A DNA stretch of 64,000 nt. It comes from Xanthomonas sp. DAR 34887 (lineage in GTDB: Bacteria > Pseudomonadota > Gammaproteobacteria > Xanthomonadales > Xanthomonadaceae). The notes under the pieces are model-generated. The model ran no database searches. It saw only the letters and a program-made list of their open reading frames with translations, and was not told the DNA's origin. Positions within the stretch are counted from its first letter, which is position 1; every line of letters starts with the position of its first letter. The stretch is from positions 1,527,001-1,591,000 of the forward strand of contig NZ_CP162490.1 of NCBI RefSeq assembly GCF_041245805.1, in the 5' to 3' direction. Position numbers and translations under genes: made by a program. Of this stretch, positions 34,833 to 44,487 are shown piece by piece.

Positions 34833-35855
34833 GTGTCCGCAAGCAGTTCATCAGTGGGGACGGCCGCGTCGCGCGCCGAGCCTTTCATTGCCGCCGACGT
34901 CGGCGGTACCCATGTACGTATCGGCCTGATGTCGCGCGGCGACGCCGCCGACAGCGTGCAGACGGTCAAGGTGCTGGACTATCGCAAGTACCGCTGTGCC
35001 GACTATCCCGGCCTGACCGAGATCATCGGCGAGTTCCTGTCCGGCGTGCCGGGTCCGGCGCCGACCCGTGGCGTGATCGCCAGCGCCGGCTATGCGCTGG
35101 AAGACGGCAGGGTGATCACCACCAATCTGCCGTGGAGCCTGTCGCCGCCGGAGATCCGCGAGCGGTTGGGCATGCAGGCGCTGCACCTGGTCAACGATTT
35201 CGAGGCGGTGGCCTATGCGGCCTCGTCGATGGATGCCAGCGAAGTGTTGCATCTGACCGGCCCGCGCAAGGCGCAGCGCGGACCGGCGCTGGTGATCGGC
35301 CCGGGCACCGGGCTGGGCGCGGCGGTGTGGATTCCGACCAATGGCGGCGCCGTCGTGCTGGCCACCGAAGCCGGACACGCGGCCCTGCCGATCGGCAGCG
35401 AACTGGAGATGGCGATCGCACAGCGGCTGTTGCGCACGCGCAGCTATGTGCCGGTGGAACACCTGCTGTCCGGTCCCGGCCTGCTCAATCTCTATAAGGT
35501 GTTGTGCGAACTGCGCGAGGCCGCGCCGGTGCATGCCGCACCCAGCGAGGTCACCACCGCGGCGCTGGCCGGCAACGATCCGCTGGCGCACGAAGCGCTG
35601 TCGGCGTTCTGCGGCCTGCTCGGCAGCGTGGTCGGCGACATGGCGCTGCTGTATGGCATCCAGAGCGGCATCTACCTGGCCGGTGGCTTCCTGCCGCAGA
35701 TCGGCGACTTCCTGGCGGCCAGCAGTTTCGTCGAGCGCTATTTGAACAAGGGCGCGATGCGCCCGGCGCTGGAGCAGATTCCGGTGAAGCTGGTGGAGCA
35801 TGGCCAGCTCGGGGTGATCGGCGCGGCGAACTGGTTCCTGCAGCAGCAGCGCTAG
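34833..35855 (+). CDS. glk: Glucokinase-family sugar kinase
   Basis: 340 residues of the bacterial glucokinase (Glk) family. The phosphate-1 loop is A-D-V-G-G-T-H-V-R-I-G, the catalytic region L-H-L-V-N-D-F-E-A-V-A-Y carries the base Asp, and phosphate-2 is I-G-P-G-T-G-L-G. The GTG start is preceded by GGGAG. It phosphorylates glucose or, given its divergent place beside the N-glycan genes and the shared operator, possibly GlcNAc or mannose; glucokinase-like enzymes of the GlcNAc pathway (NagK-II) are known in X. campestris. Substrate assignment is inference. Cytoplasmic. Confidence 0.85.
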   Translation: MSASSSSVGTAASRAEPFIAADVGGTHVRIGLMSRGDAADSVQTVKVLDYRKYRCADYPGLTEIIGEFLSGVPGPAPTRGVIASAGYALEDGRVITTNLPWSLSPPEIRERLGMQALHLVNDFEAVAYAASSMDASEVLHLTGPRKAQRGPALVIGPGTGLGAAVWIPTNGGAVVLATEAGHAALPIGSELEMAIAQRLLRTRSYVPVEHLLSGPGLLNLYKVLCELREAAPVHAAPSEVTTAALAGNDPLAHEALSAFCGLLGSVVGDMALLYGIQSGIYLAGGFLPQIGDFLAASSFVERYLNKGAMRPALEQIPVKLVEHGQLGVIGAANWFLQQQR

Positions 35856-36243
35856 CGCGTTCGTGGTGTGCGGGCCGTTTTAACGAAGGCGTGCCGCGAC
35901 GTTGGCGCGCGACGTTTTCGTGATCGTCTGGTGCCGCTGGAAGGATGCTCGAAGAACCTCGCGTCTGGATTCGGCGCGCGATCGGGCGGCACCGGCGTGT
36001 GCCGTTTTCTGTCGCGGCTGAAGCCGCTCCTACAGAAGCCGCATCGCGCGCTCTTGTAGGAGCGGCTTCAGCCGCGACAGAACGATGAAGCGATCGCGAT
36101 GCTGAGGCGCTCATGGAAAACGCGGCAGCGCCGCCTGCGCGTCCCTCATTGCCAGTCCGCCTTGCGACTTGCCGCGATCAAGCCCCTGAGCGCCTGCACC
36201 TGCGACACGGCGACGGCCCACGCCGCCGCCGCCGCGATGCCCC
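35856..36243. other. Intergenic region with inverted repeat
   Basis: About 390 bases between convergent glk and the second receptor. It contains the repeat pair at 36011-36078. A minus-strand tail-like frame of about 33 codons (ending A-S-R-K-A-D-W-Q, stop at 36146) could be a remnant of a lost gene; support is weak. Confidence 0.4.
36011..36078. repeat. REP-like inverted repeat, arms in reverse order
   Basis: Two perfect 24-bp arms (GTCGCGGCTGAAGCCGCTCC and the complementary arm) around a 20-base centre; same family as 20407-20476. It lies between convergent genes, where its hairpin could end transcripts from both sides. Confidence 0.85.
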
Positions 36244-38862
36244 CTACAGCGTGAAATGCACGCTGAGCATGTAGCCGCGCCCGTTCTTGTAAAGATAGTA
36301 GGGCTGGCTCTCCTGGCCGACGTAGCTGTAGTAGGTCTCGTCCAGCAGGTTGGTGCCTTCCAGCTGCAGCTTGACCTTGTCGGTGATGGCGTAGGACACC
36401 GACGCGTCGAGCTGGGTGAAGTCGTCGGTCATCTGGTTCGCGCCCAGGCGCCCGATCTGGGTGAAGTAGGCCGAGCGCCAGCCCAGGGTCAGCCGCGCCT
36501 CCCACGGTCCCTTCTCGAAGTAGGGGCTGAGGTTGTAGCTGTTCTTGGAGTTGTAGGGCAGGTTGTAGTCGCCCTGGGTGTCGGCCTTGGAATAGGTGTA
36601 GTTCGCCGCCACGCCGAAGCCGCCGCCCAGTTCCTGCTGGTAGCTCAGCGACACGCCCTTGACCTTGGCCGCGCCGGAATTCTGCGGCAGCGTCACCTCA
36701 TAGATGTCTTCGCGGTTGTAGGTGTTGTTGTGCAACGGTTGCTGCACCAGCGTCTGCAGGATGTAGTTGGAGATGTCGCGGTAGAACAGCTCGCCGGCGA
36801 GCACGCTGTTGGGTGCGAAATACCATTCCAGCGACGCGCCGTAGTTGGTGGAGCGATACGGGTCCAGCGCCGGATTGCCGCTGCTGGCGGTGAGCTTGTT
36901 GTCGTCGGCGTTGACGTAGGGCGTGAGGTCGGCATAGCGCGGCCGCGCGATCACCTTGGCCGCGGCCACGCGCAGGATCAGCGCATCGGACAGGTCGTAG
37001 GCGAAGTTCAGCGACGGCAGCCATTCGCCGTAGGACTTGTTGTAGCGCACCGGCGCATAGGCGCTGCCGTCGTACTGGTAGCCGCCGATCGCATCGCGGG
37101 TGTTGACGTAGCGCACGCCGATGTTGCCGCGGTAGTTGTAGCCGGAAAAATCCGCCTGCAGATAGGCGGCGCGGTTGCGCTCGACCACGTCGAAGCTGCT
37201 GCCGTAGCTGGGCGCGAGCGTGCCGCTTCCGGGCAGGCCGCTGACGTAGTCCACCAGTGCGCCGGGGCTTTGCCGCGGCCAGTGACGCATGTCGTCGCTG
37301 ACCGACAGGCCGTCCAGGTAGCCGCCGGGCGTGTTGCCGCCATAGACCGCGGCCAGCGTCGTGTTCGGATCGGCCGGGAAGCTGTCGTAGTACATGTCCT
37401 GCGCGGTGCTGTGGCGCGTGGCCTTGACCCCGGCGCGCAGCTTGGTGATCGGCCCCCAGGCCACATCGTGGTCGAAGTCCAGTTGCGCGTAGCGTTCCTT
37501 GTCCAGGTTCGGATAGCGGTTGACGGTGGCGCCCAGCACCGACATCGCGTCCACCGCCGACGGCGGCACCGCGTAGTCCACGCCGACGTTGCGGTGGTCG
37601 ATGGCGTAGTCGTAGGCGCCGTTGCCGCGGAAGGTGAGGCCATAGATGCGATCGGCGCCGCCGGCCGAGCGGGTGGCGCCGACCTGGCCGGAGACGTTCC
37701 AGCCATCGCCGTGCCAGTCGCCGCGCAAGGTGTTGCTGCTGGTCTTGACCGTGGTCTTGCGCACGTACGAATCGAGGATGGTTTCGGCGTTGTCGCCATA
37801 GGCGCCGGAGGTGGCGACGCCGTCGGTCACGTCCAACGCGGTGGCGTTGGCCGGCACGAAGTTGGCGTAGCGGCTCTGGTTGACGTTGTCGAAGGTCTCT
37901 TCGACGTACAGGCCGGTGTAGGTCAGTTCGAAGGCGTCGTTCGGCTTCCACTGCAGCGAGCCGGTGACGCCGTCGCGCTTGCGGGTCTGGGTGAACAGCG
38001 CGCTGTTGATCGCGGTCGGATAGACCCCTTGCTTGCCGGCGGCGACCGCGTCGGGGAAGCCGGCGCCCTGGATGTCGCTGTAGCCGAAGATCTCCACGCC
38101 ATCGCGGCGCAGCGAGCGCTCCGAATGCATCACCGAGCCGAGCACGCCGAGCGTGCCGGCATCGTTCTTCCAGTTGTACAGCAGCGAGGCGTTGGGCTTG
38201 CCGTCTTCGGAGCGGTCGTTGTAGCCGTAGCTGACGCTGCCGGTCAGCAGGTTCTTGTCCAGTTCCAGCGGCTTGCGCGTGTGCAGGATGACGGTGCCGC
38301 CCAGGCTGCCTTCGTCGATGCTGGCCTGCGGGCTCTTGTAGACCTCGGCACTGCCGATCACTTCCGGCGCCAGCAGCGAATAGTTGAACGAGCGGCTGTC
38401 CGGATTGTTCGGATCGCCGCCCCAACTGGTGGAGGCGATGCTCTGGCCGTTGAGCAGCACCCGGTTCAGGGCCGGATCGGTGCCCAGGATCGAGACCTTC
38501 TCGCCTTCGCCGAACTGGCGATCGACGCTGACACCGGGCAGGTGCGACAGCGATTCGGCGACATTGGCGGCAGGAAACTTGCCGACGTCCTCGGCCGAGA
38601 TCGCATCGACGATCGCATCGGCATTGCGCTTGATGTTGAGGGATTTCTGCAGGCTGGCGCGATAGCCGGTGACCTTGACCGCATCCAGTTCCTGCACCGC
38701 CGCGGGCGCGGCCTGGCCGCTGGCAGCGGCGCCGCCGTCAGCCGTGGGCGCAGCCGCGGCGTCGCTCTGCGGCGAGGGAACTTGCTGGGCGAAGACGCTG
38801 ACCGGTGCGGCCAGCGCGGCGGCGATGGCGAAGGCCAGGGGAGCGAGGCGGGTGTGGTTCAA
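36244..38862 (-). CDS. Second Caulobacter-type TonB-dependent receptor
   Basis: 872 residues. It closely resembles the receptor at 31341-33959 (shared ISAEDVGKFPAANVAESLSH and SVDRQFGEGEKVSILGTDPA), so the two are paralogues. The start is TTG at 38862, with CGGAGA upstream; the product begins LNHTRLAPLAFAIAAALAAP…VFAQ, a good signal peptide, whereas upstream codons are not protein-like. An Ala/Gly/Pro-rich stretch precedes the TonB box region (ELDAVKVTGYRASL). It probably imports another glycan or oligosaccharide. A half operator (TGACAACG, 39219-39212) upstream suggests co-regulation with the nix genes. Confidence 0.87.
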   Translation of the reverse strand: MNHTRLAPLAFAIAAALAAPVSVFAQQVPSPQSDAAAAPTADGGAAASGQAAPAAVQELDAVKVTGYRASLQKSLNIKRNADAIVDAISAEDVGKFPAANVAESLSHLPGVSVDRQFGEGEKVSILGTDPALNRVLLNGQSIASTSWGGDPNNPDSRSFNYSLLAPEVIGSAEVYKSPQASIDEGSLGGTVILHTRKPLELDKNLLTGSVSYGYNDRSEDGKPNASLLYNWKNDAGTLGVLGSVMHSERSLRRDGVEIFGYSDIQGAGFPDAVAAGKQGVYPTAINSALFTQTRKRDGVTGSLQWKPNDAFELTYTGLYVEETFDNVNQSRYANFVPANATALDVTDGVATSGAYGDNAETILDSYVRKTTVKTSSNTLRGDWHGDGWNVSGQVGATRSAGGADRIYGLTFRGNGAYDYAIDHRNVGVDYAVPPSAVDAMSVLGATVNRYPNLDKERYAQLDFDHDVAWGPITKLRAGVKATRHSTAQDMYYDSFPADPNTTLAAVYGGNTPGGYLDGLSVSDDMRHWPRQSPGALVDYVSGLPGSGTLAPSYGSSFDVVERNRAAYLQADFSGYNYRGNIGVRYVNTRDAIGGYQYDGSAYAPVRYNKSYGEWLPSLNFAYDLSDALILRVAAAKVIARPRYADLTPYVNADDNKLTASSGNPALDPYRSTNYGASLEWYFAPNSVLAGELFYRDISNYILQTLVQQPLHNNTYNREDIYEVTLPQNSGAAKVKGVSLSYQQELGGGFGVAANYTYSKADTQGDYNLPYNSKNSYNLSPYFEKGPWEARLTLGWRSAYFTQIGRLGANQMTDDFTQLDASVSYAITDKVKLQLEGTNLLDETYYSYVGQESQPYYLYKNGRGYMLSVHFTL

Positions 38863-39351
38863 GCGGGCGGTCTCCGAAAGGTGCGCAGGACGCGAAAGAC
38901 CTGCCGGCGTGGCGGCAGGCAAGTGACGCCCTCGGCCCGGATGCGGCGCGATGGGCGAATGGAAAGGAAGGGCGCGGGCGTGCGAGGCGCCGGGGACGAA
39001 TGCAGCGTGTCGGTATCGGCGCTGTGGTGCGTGCCGGCGCGCGCGCCGCACATGGGCGCGGCAGCGGCGCAGGGCACACACGCGGTTGCGTGTGCGTGGG
39101 TTGTGCGGACGGGCGGCCATGCTGGCAGGCCGTGTCGTTCGTTGCGCCGGTTCAAACCGGAGGCACCCCGCGCGATGGCTCAGGAGCGGCGACTGTGTCG
39201 CGCTTGTCCTTCGTTGTCAACGCGTGTCGCGGTTAAAGAATCGCTAAGAAAACCGGTGTTTTCAAGTGAAAATCGACAAGGCGCACGGCTTCGGCGGCGC
39301 AGCCGTGCGGCGCCTGCGGTCAACGATGTCTATGCGATTGCGTGCGCCGGT
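38863..39351. other. Promoter region of second receptor
   Basis: About 490 bases without a gene. On the minus strand TTGACAACGAAGGACA (39220-39205) contains a TTGACA element and one half of the nix operator motif. No other structure was recognised. Confidence 0.4.
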
Positions 39352-40080
39352 TCACAGGTCGCCGCACTGCGCCTGCAAGGCGGCGATCGCGGCCAGGCCC
39401 GCGGTCTCGGTGCGCAGGATGCGCGGTCCCAGGCGCAGGCCGGCGAAGCCGGCGGCCTGCAGCGCGGCGCGGTCGCGCGGCGACCAGCCGCCTTCCGGAC
39501 CGATCGCGATCGTCGCCGCATTGCCGGCGATGTCCAGCGTGCGCAGCCGGTGTTCGCCTTGCGGATCGAGGGTGAGCTTCAGTTGCGTGCCGGCCACGGC
39601 GGCGGCGTCGGCCAGCGCCAGCGGCGCGGCCAGGCTGGGCACGCGCGCGCGGCCGGACTGTTCGCAGGCCGACACGATGACGCTGCGCCAGTGCGCCACG
39701 CGCTTGTCGGTGCGCGCTGCATCCAGCTTCACCTCGGTGCGCTCGGCCCATACCGGCACGATCGCGGCCACGCCCAGTTCGGTCGCCTTCTGCAGGATCA
39801 GGTCCATCTTCTCGCCGCGCGCCACCCCCTGCAGCAGGGTGATCGCCAGCGGCGATTCGTTGTTTGCCGGCTGCGCTGCGCCGATCCGCGCGCTGGCGCC
39901 GCGCTTGCCGACCTGCAGCAGTTCGGCCTCGTAGTCGCAGCCGTCGCCGTTGAACAGGACGCAACGGTCGCCTTCGCGCAGCCGCAGCACCCGCAGCAGA
40001 TGCCCGGCGACGTCCTCGGGCAACGCCACATCGTCGCCTTCGCGCAGCGGCAGTTCCACATGGCAGCGGGTCACGCGCAT
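39352..40080 (-). CDS. rsmE: 16S rRNA m3U1498 methyltransferase RsmE
   Basis: 242 residues. An N-terminal PUA-like beta domain (MRVTRCHVELPLREGDDV) is followed by a SPOUT knot domain with the SAM-binding signatures I-G-P-E-G-G-W-S and LGPRILRTETAGLAAIAALQ. It methylates U1498 at N3 in the decoding centre of the small subunit. The start ATG overlaps the bioA stop (40073-40071) by ten bases, so the genes are translationally coupled. Confidence 0.93.
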   Translation of the reverse strand: MRVTRCHVELPLREGDDVALPEDVAGHLLRVLRLREGDRCVLFNGDGCDYEAELLQVGKRGASARIGAAQPANNESPLAITLLQGVARGEKMDLILQKATELGVAAIVPVWAERTEVKLDAARTDKRVAHWRSVIVSACEQSGRARVPSLAAPLALADAAAVAGTQLKLTLDPQGEHRLRTLDIAGNAATIAIGPEGGWSPRDRAALQAAGFAGLRLGPRILRTETAGLAAIAALQAQCGDL

Positions 40081-41462
40081 GCCACGGCCTCGTCGATCGC
40101 GGCCAGGGTGGTTTCGGCGAGCAGCGCCAGCTGCGCATCGTCCACGCAGTACGGCGGCATCCAGTACAGCACGTCGCCCAGCGGGCGCAGCACCACGCCG
40201 CGCTGCAGCGCGGCGCGGTACGCGCACAGGCCGACCCGCGCGCCGGCCGCGAACGGGGTGCGCTTGTCGCCGTTGCGGGTCAGTTCGAACGCCACCACCA
40301 TCCCGGCCTGGCGCACGTCGGCCACGTGCGGATGGTCGTTGAATGGCGCCGACAGCGCGCGCAGGGTTTCGGCGGTGCCGCGGTTGCGCGCGATCACGTC
40401 GTCCTGCTGGAAGATGCGCAGGCAGGCCAGCGCCGCGGCGCAGGCCAGCGGGTTGCCGGTGTAGCTGTGCGAGTGCAGGAAGGCGCGTTCGCGGCTGTCG
40501 TCGAGGAAAGCGTCATATAAGTGTTGCGTGGCCAGCACCGCCGACAGCGGCAGGAAGCCGCCGGTCAGGCCCTTGGACAGGCACAGCAGGTCCGGCATCA
40601 CCCCGGCCTGCTCGCAGGCGAACAGGGTGCCGGTGCGGCCGAAGCCGGTGGCGATCTCGTCGGCGATCAGGAACGCGCCGTTGGCGTCGCACAGTTCGCG
40701 CGCGCGGCGCAGATAGGCCGGGTCGTGCATGCGCATGCCGCCGGCGCACTGCAGGCGCGGCTCCAGGATCACCGCGCAGATCTCGCCCGGGTGGCGGTCG
40801 AACAGGTCGGCCAGCGCATCGGCGGCGGCATCGGCGCGTTGCCGTGCGCTCTGCCCGGGGGCGGCCAGGTAGGCGTCGGGCGACGGCGCGAACAGCGCTT
40901 CGCACAGCAGCGGCGCGTACACCCGCCGGTACAGCGGGATGTCGCCGACCGCCAGCGCGCCGATGGTCTCGCCGTGGTAGCCGTTCTCCAGCGCGACGAA
41001 GCGGGTGCGGTGGGTCTCGCCACGGTTGTGGAAATAGTGGAAGGCCATCTTCAGCGCCACTTCGACCCCGGCCGAGCCGTTGTCGGCATAGAACACCTTG
41101 GCCAGCGGCGCGCGCCCGTCCTGCCGCGGCGCCAGCGCTAGCAGCTGCTCGGCCAGCTCCACCGCCGGCGCGTGGCTGAAGCCGGCCAGCATCACCTGTT
41201 CCAGATGGGTGGCCTGCGCGGCGATGGCCGCGGCGATGCGCGGCTCGCTGTGGCCGAACAGATTGGTCCACCAGCTGCTCACCGCATCCAGGTAGCGATT
41301 GCCTTCGTGATCGATCAACCAGGCGCCTTCGCCGCGTGCGATCGGCAGCAGTGGCAGGGTGTCCGGATGCTCGCGCATCTGCGTGCAGGGGTGCCACAGC
41401 ACCGCCAGGTCGCGTTGCCGCCAGCCGGCGGCAGTCTGTGATGCGGTCAGGTCTGTTAGCAT
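40071..41462 (-). CDS. bioA: Adenosylmethionine-8-amino-7-oxononanoate aminotransferase BioA
   Basis: 463 residues, class III PLP aminotransferase. WHPCTQMREHPDTLPLLPI and SSWWTNLFGH are BioA features, G-Y-H-G-E-T binds the cofactor phosphate, and the PLP lysine lies in L-C-L-S-K-G-L-T-G-G. It converts KAPA to DAPA in biotin synthesis using SAM as amino donor. The rest of the biotin operon is not adjacent. It is followed on the same strand by overlapping rsmE and is divergent from nudE. Confidence 0.94.
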   Translation of the reverse strand: MLTDLTASQTAAGWRQRDLAVLWHPCTQMREHPDTLPLLPIARGEGAWLIDHEGNRYLDAVSSWWTNLFGHSEPRIAAAIAAQATHLEQVMLAGFSHAPAVELAEQLLALAPRQDGRAPLAKVFYADNGSAGVEVALKMAFHYFHNRGETHRTRFVALENGYHGETIGALAVGDIPLYRRVYAPLLCEALFAPSPDAYLAAPGQSARQRADAAADALADLFDRHPGEICAVILEPRLQCAGGMRMHDPAYLRRARELCDANGAFLIADEIATGFGRTGTLFACEQAGVMPDLLCLSKGLTGGFLPLSAVLATQHLYDAFLDDSRERAFLHSHSYTGNPLACAAALACLRIFQQDDVIARNRGTAETLRALSAPFNDHPHVADVRQAGMVVAFELTRNGDKRTPFAAGARVGLCAYRAALQRGVVLRPLGDVLYWMPPYCVDDAQLALLAETTLAAIDEAVACA

Positions 41463-41536
41463 TTCGCGCTCATGAACAAGTTCTTCGCTCGGTGCATTCT
41501 ATCGGTCGACGCTGCCCAGCGCCGCGGGGTGCCGGC

Positions 41537-42091
41537 GTGAGCCGTCCGTTGCCGATCATCCACGCACTGCGCGAGCGCGGCGAGTCGGCCATGGAGCGCA
41601 AGGTCGAAGAGCTGGACCTGGAGTTCAGCAACGGCGAACGGCGCGTGTTCCACCGGCTCAAGTCCCCCGGCCATGGCGCGGTGGTGGTGGTGCCGATGCT
41701 GGATGCGCAGACCGTGCTGCTGGTGCGCGAGTACGCCGCCGGCGTGCACCGCTACGAACTGGGCCTGGTCAAGGGCCGCATCGATGCCTGCGAGACGCCG
41801 CTGCAGGCCGCCGACCGCGAACTCAAGGAAGAGGCCGGCTATGGCGCCCGGCAGCTGCAGGTGCTGCGCGCGATGACCCTGGCGCCTACGTATATGAGCC
41901 ACCAGTCCTGGCTGGTGCTCGCGCAAGATCTCTATCCCGAAAAACTGGCCGGCGACGAGCCGGAGGAACTAGAAGTGGTGCCCTGGAAACTGGCTGAACT
42001 GGATCAACTGATGTTGCGTGAGGATTTTTCCGAAGGGCGTTCGCTGGCGGCGTTGTTCATCGTCCGCGAGTGGTTGGGCCGTACCGGATGA
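41537..42091 (+). CDS. nudE: ADP compounds hydrolase NudE
   Basis: 184 residues. The Nudix box is complete: G-R-I-D-A-C-E-T-P-L-Q-A-A-D-R-E-L-K-E-E then A-G-Y. NudE hydrolyses ADP-ribose, NADH and Ap3A-type compounds. The GTG start (VSRPLPIIHALRERGESAME) matches the usual N-terminus. Its stop overlaps the cysQ start as ATGA, so the two are coupled, an arrangement that also fits housekeeping of PAP and nucleotide-sugar by-products. Confidence 0.9.
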   Translation: MSRPLPIIHALRERGESAMERKVEELDLEFSNGERRVFHRLKSPGHGAVVVVPMLDAQTVLLVREYAAGVHRYELGLVKGRIDACETPLQAADRELKEEAGYGARQLQVLRAMTLAPTYMSHQSWLVLAQDLYPEKLAGDEPEELEVVPWKLAELDQLMLREDFSEGRSLAALFIVREWLGRTG

Positions 42092-42888
42092 TCCGCATCA
42101 CCGCAGACCTGCGCGAAACCGTCATCGCCATCGCCATCGACGCCGCCGCGGCGATCATGGCCGTCTACGCCACCGGCTTCGACGTCGAGCACAAGGCCGA
42201 CGCTAGCCCGCTGACCCAGGCCGACCTGGCCGCGCACCGGATCATCGTCGAAGGCCTGGAACGGCTGACTCCCGACCTGCCGGTGCTGTCCGAGGAATCG
42301 GCGCAGATCCCCTGGGACGTGCGCGAGCACTGGACCAGCTATTGGCTGGTGGACCCGCTCGACGGCACCCGCGAGTTCGTCAAGCGCAATGGCGAGTTCA
42401 GCGTCAACATCGCGCTGATCCACCAGGGCGCGCCGGTGTTCGGCGTGGTCCAGGCGCCGGTCGATGGCCGTGTCTGGCACGCGGTGCGCGGCGAGCAGGC
42501 TTACCGCCGCGAGGGCTTCCGCGACACCGCGCTGAACACGCGGCGGCCGGCCAGCGCGCCGCTGCGGGTGGCGGCCAGCCGCTCGCACCGCGATCCGCGC
42601 ACCGACGCGCTGCTGCTGCGCATGGGCGAGACCGAGGTGATCGCGCAGGGCTCGTCGCTGAAGTTCTGCCGCATCGCCGATGGCGAGCTGGACGTGTACC
42701 CGCGCTTCGGCCCGACCTCCGAATGGGACACCGCCGCCGGCCAGTGCGTGCTGCAGGCCGCCGGCGGCGCGCTGCTCGCCGCCGATACCGGCAAGCCGTT
42801 CCGCTACAACCGCCGCGAATCGCTGCTCAACGGCGATTTCCTGGCGCTGGGCGATCCGGCGCTGCCGTGGCGCAGCTGGCTGGGCTGA
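42088..42888 (+). CDS. cysQ: 3'(2'),5'-bisphosphate nucleotidase CysQ
   Basis: 266 residues, inositol-monophosphatase fold. Metal ligands: L-S-E-E-S near residue 70, D-P-L-D-G-T-R-E-F near 92 and the C-terminal S-E-W-D-T-A-A-G. The enzyme turns PAP into AMP, relieving inhibition in sulfate assimilation. The ATG shares bases with the nudE stop (ATGA). Confidence 0.92.
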   Translation: MIRITADLRETVIAIAIDAAAAIMAVYATGFDVEHKADASPLTQADLAAHRIIVEGLERLTPDLPVLSEESAQIPWDVREHWTSYWLVDPLDGTREFVKRNGEFSVNIALIHQGAPVFGVVQAPVDGRVWHAVRGEQAYRREGFRDTALNTRRPASAPLRVAASRSHRDPRTDALLLRMGETEVIAQGSSLKFCRIADGELDVYPRFGPTSEWDTAAGQCVLQAAGGALLAADTGKPFRYNRRESLLNGDFLALGDPALPWRSWLG

Positions 42889-43107
42889 GCGGACGCTGCC
42901 GCCGGCAGCGGTGATGGGCTGCAAGGCGGCGTCGCGGTTGACGCCGCCGCAACGCGCGCCCTGGGGCGCCACGCAATGACGGCGCTGCGCCGCGGTGGTG
43001 CGCATGCGCGTATCGCTGCCCGCCACGCCGCCGACCGCTCATCGTACGGGCCGCTCTGCCAAACTAACCGGCAGGCGGCGCCGTTGCCGTCGCATCGGAA
43101 CCCGCAC

Positions 43108-43929
43108 GTGACCGCAGCCCGCTACGACCTTCCCGCCCTGCTTGAGATCATGGCGCGCCTGCGCGATCGCGAGCACGGCTGCCCCTGGGATCTGGAGCAG
43201 GATTTCGCCAGCATCGCCGCGTACACGATCGAGGAGGCCTACGAGGTCGCCGACGCGATCGACCGCAACGACCTGGGCGAGCTGAAGGACGAACTCGGCG
43301 ACCTGCTGCTGCAGGTGGTGTTCCATGCGCAGATGGCGCGCGAGCAGGGCGCCTTCGGTTTCGACGACGTGGTAACCGCGATCTGCGACAAGATGGTGCG
43401 CCGGCACCCGCATGTGTTCGGCGACAGCCAGGTCGCCGATGCCGGGCAGCAGACGTTGAACTGGGAACAGATCAAGCGCGACGAGCGCGCTGCGGCCGGC
43501 AAGACCGACAGCTCGGCGCTGGCCGGGATCGCCCGCGGCCTGCCGGAATGGCAGCGCGCGGTGAAGCTGCAGGCGCGCGCGGCGCGGGTCGGCTTCGACT
43601 GGCCGGGGCCGGAGCCGGTGCTGGAAAAACTGCAGGAAGAGCTGGAGGAAGTGCGCGCGGAATTCGCGCGCGGCGCGGTGCAGGACAACCAGGCGCGGCT
43701 GCAGGACGAGATCGGCGATCTGCTGTTCGTCTGCGCCAATCTCGCGCGGCACGCGCAGGTCGATGTCGGTGCTGCACTGCGTCATGCCAACCAGAAATTC
43801 GAGCGCCGTTTCCGCGCGATGGAGCAGCTCGCGCAGCACGACGGCAGCGCGCTGGACGGCCTGTCGCTGCAGCAGCAGGAGGCGTACTGGCAGCGCGCCA
43901 AGCGCCAGGAACGCGACGCGGCGCAATGA
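43108..43929 (+). CDS. mazG: Nucleoside triphosphate pyrophosphohydrolase MazG
   Basis: 273 residues with two MazG domains. The first has CPWDLEQDF, then EEAYEVADAI and ELKDELGDLLLQV; the second has EELEEVRAEF and LQDEIGDLLFVCANLA. Both EExxE/ExxD metal motifs are intact. It hydrolyses NTPs, including aberrant ones, to NMP and PPi. The GTG start is chosen by the family N-terminus, with a weak Shine-Dalgarno. It overlaps the next gene as ATGA. Confidence 0.93.
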   Translation: MTAARYDLPALLEIMARLRDREHGCPWDLEQDFASIAAYTIEEAYEVADAIDRNDLGELKDELGDLLLQVVFHAQMAREQGAFGFDDVVTAICDKMVRRHPHVFGDSQVADAGQQTLNWEQIKRDERAAAGKTDSSALAGIARGLPEWQRAVKLQARAARVGFDWPGPEPVLEKLQEELEEVRAEFARGAVQDNQARLQDEIGDLLFVCANLARHAQVDVGAALRHANQKFERRFRAMEQLAQHDGSALDGLSLQQQEAYWQRAKRQERDAAQ

Positions 43930-44249
43930 AGACACTGCTGCTGTTCGCGCTGACCGCATTGGCCGAGATCGTCGGTTGCTACCTGCCGTATCTGTGGTTG
44001 CGCGAGCGGGGCAGTGCGTGGCTGTTGCTGCCCGCCGGCGCCAGCCTGGCAGCCTTCGTGTGGCTGCTGAGCCTGCATCCGGAGGCCAGCGGCCGTGTCT
44101 ACGCGGCGTACGGCGGCGTCTATATCGCCATGGCGCTGCTGTGGCTGTGGGCGGTGCAATCGATCCGGCCCACGCGCTGGGACCTGCTCGGCGCCGGCCT
44201 GTGCCTGCTCGGCATGGCGGTGATCATGTTCGCGCCGCGGCAGGGCTGA
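43926..44249 (+). CDS. YnfA/UPF0060 family membrane protein
   Basis: 107 residues, four hydrophobic helices, with LAEIVGCYLPYLWLRERGSA and Y-A-A-Y-G-G-V-Y-I-A characteristic of UPF0060 (SMR-like efflux family). An inner-membrane protein of unknown substrate. The ATG overlaps the mazG stop, so translation is coupled. Confidence 0.88.
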   Translation: MKTLLLFALTALAEIVGCYLPYLWLRERGSAWLLLPAGASLAAFVWLLSLHPEASGRVYAAYGGVYIAMALLWLWAVQSIRPTRWDLLGAGLCLLGMAVIMFAPRQG

Positions 44250-44487
44250 TCCGCGCGGCGCGCCGGCGCGCCTTGCAGAAACTGGCGACTTTCCGGCGCC
44301 GCGCCGAGGATGCGGCGCCGGCCGTCGCATGGCGCCCGCGGCGCCACTTGCCGCCCCGCGCGATTGGGCTGCGCGGCACCCGCCTCCGGCGTCTCGGGCC
44401 TTTCCAGCGCCCGCTAGCACGCTTCTTTAATGCCGACGCCGGCGCGGCGTATGCTGGCCGCCTGCGTTGCCTCGGGAGGGCCGCCGC

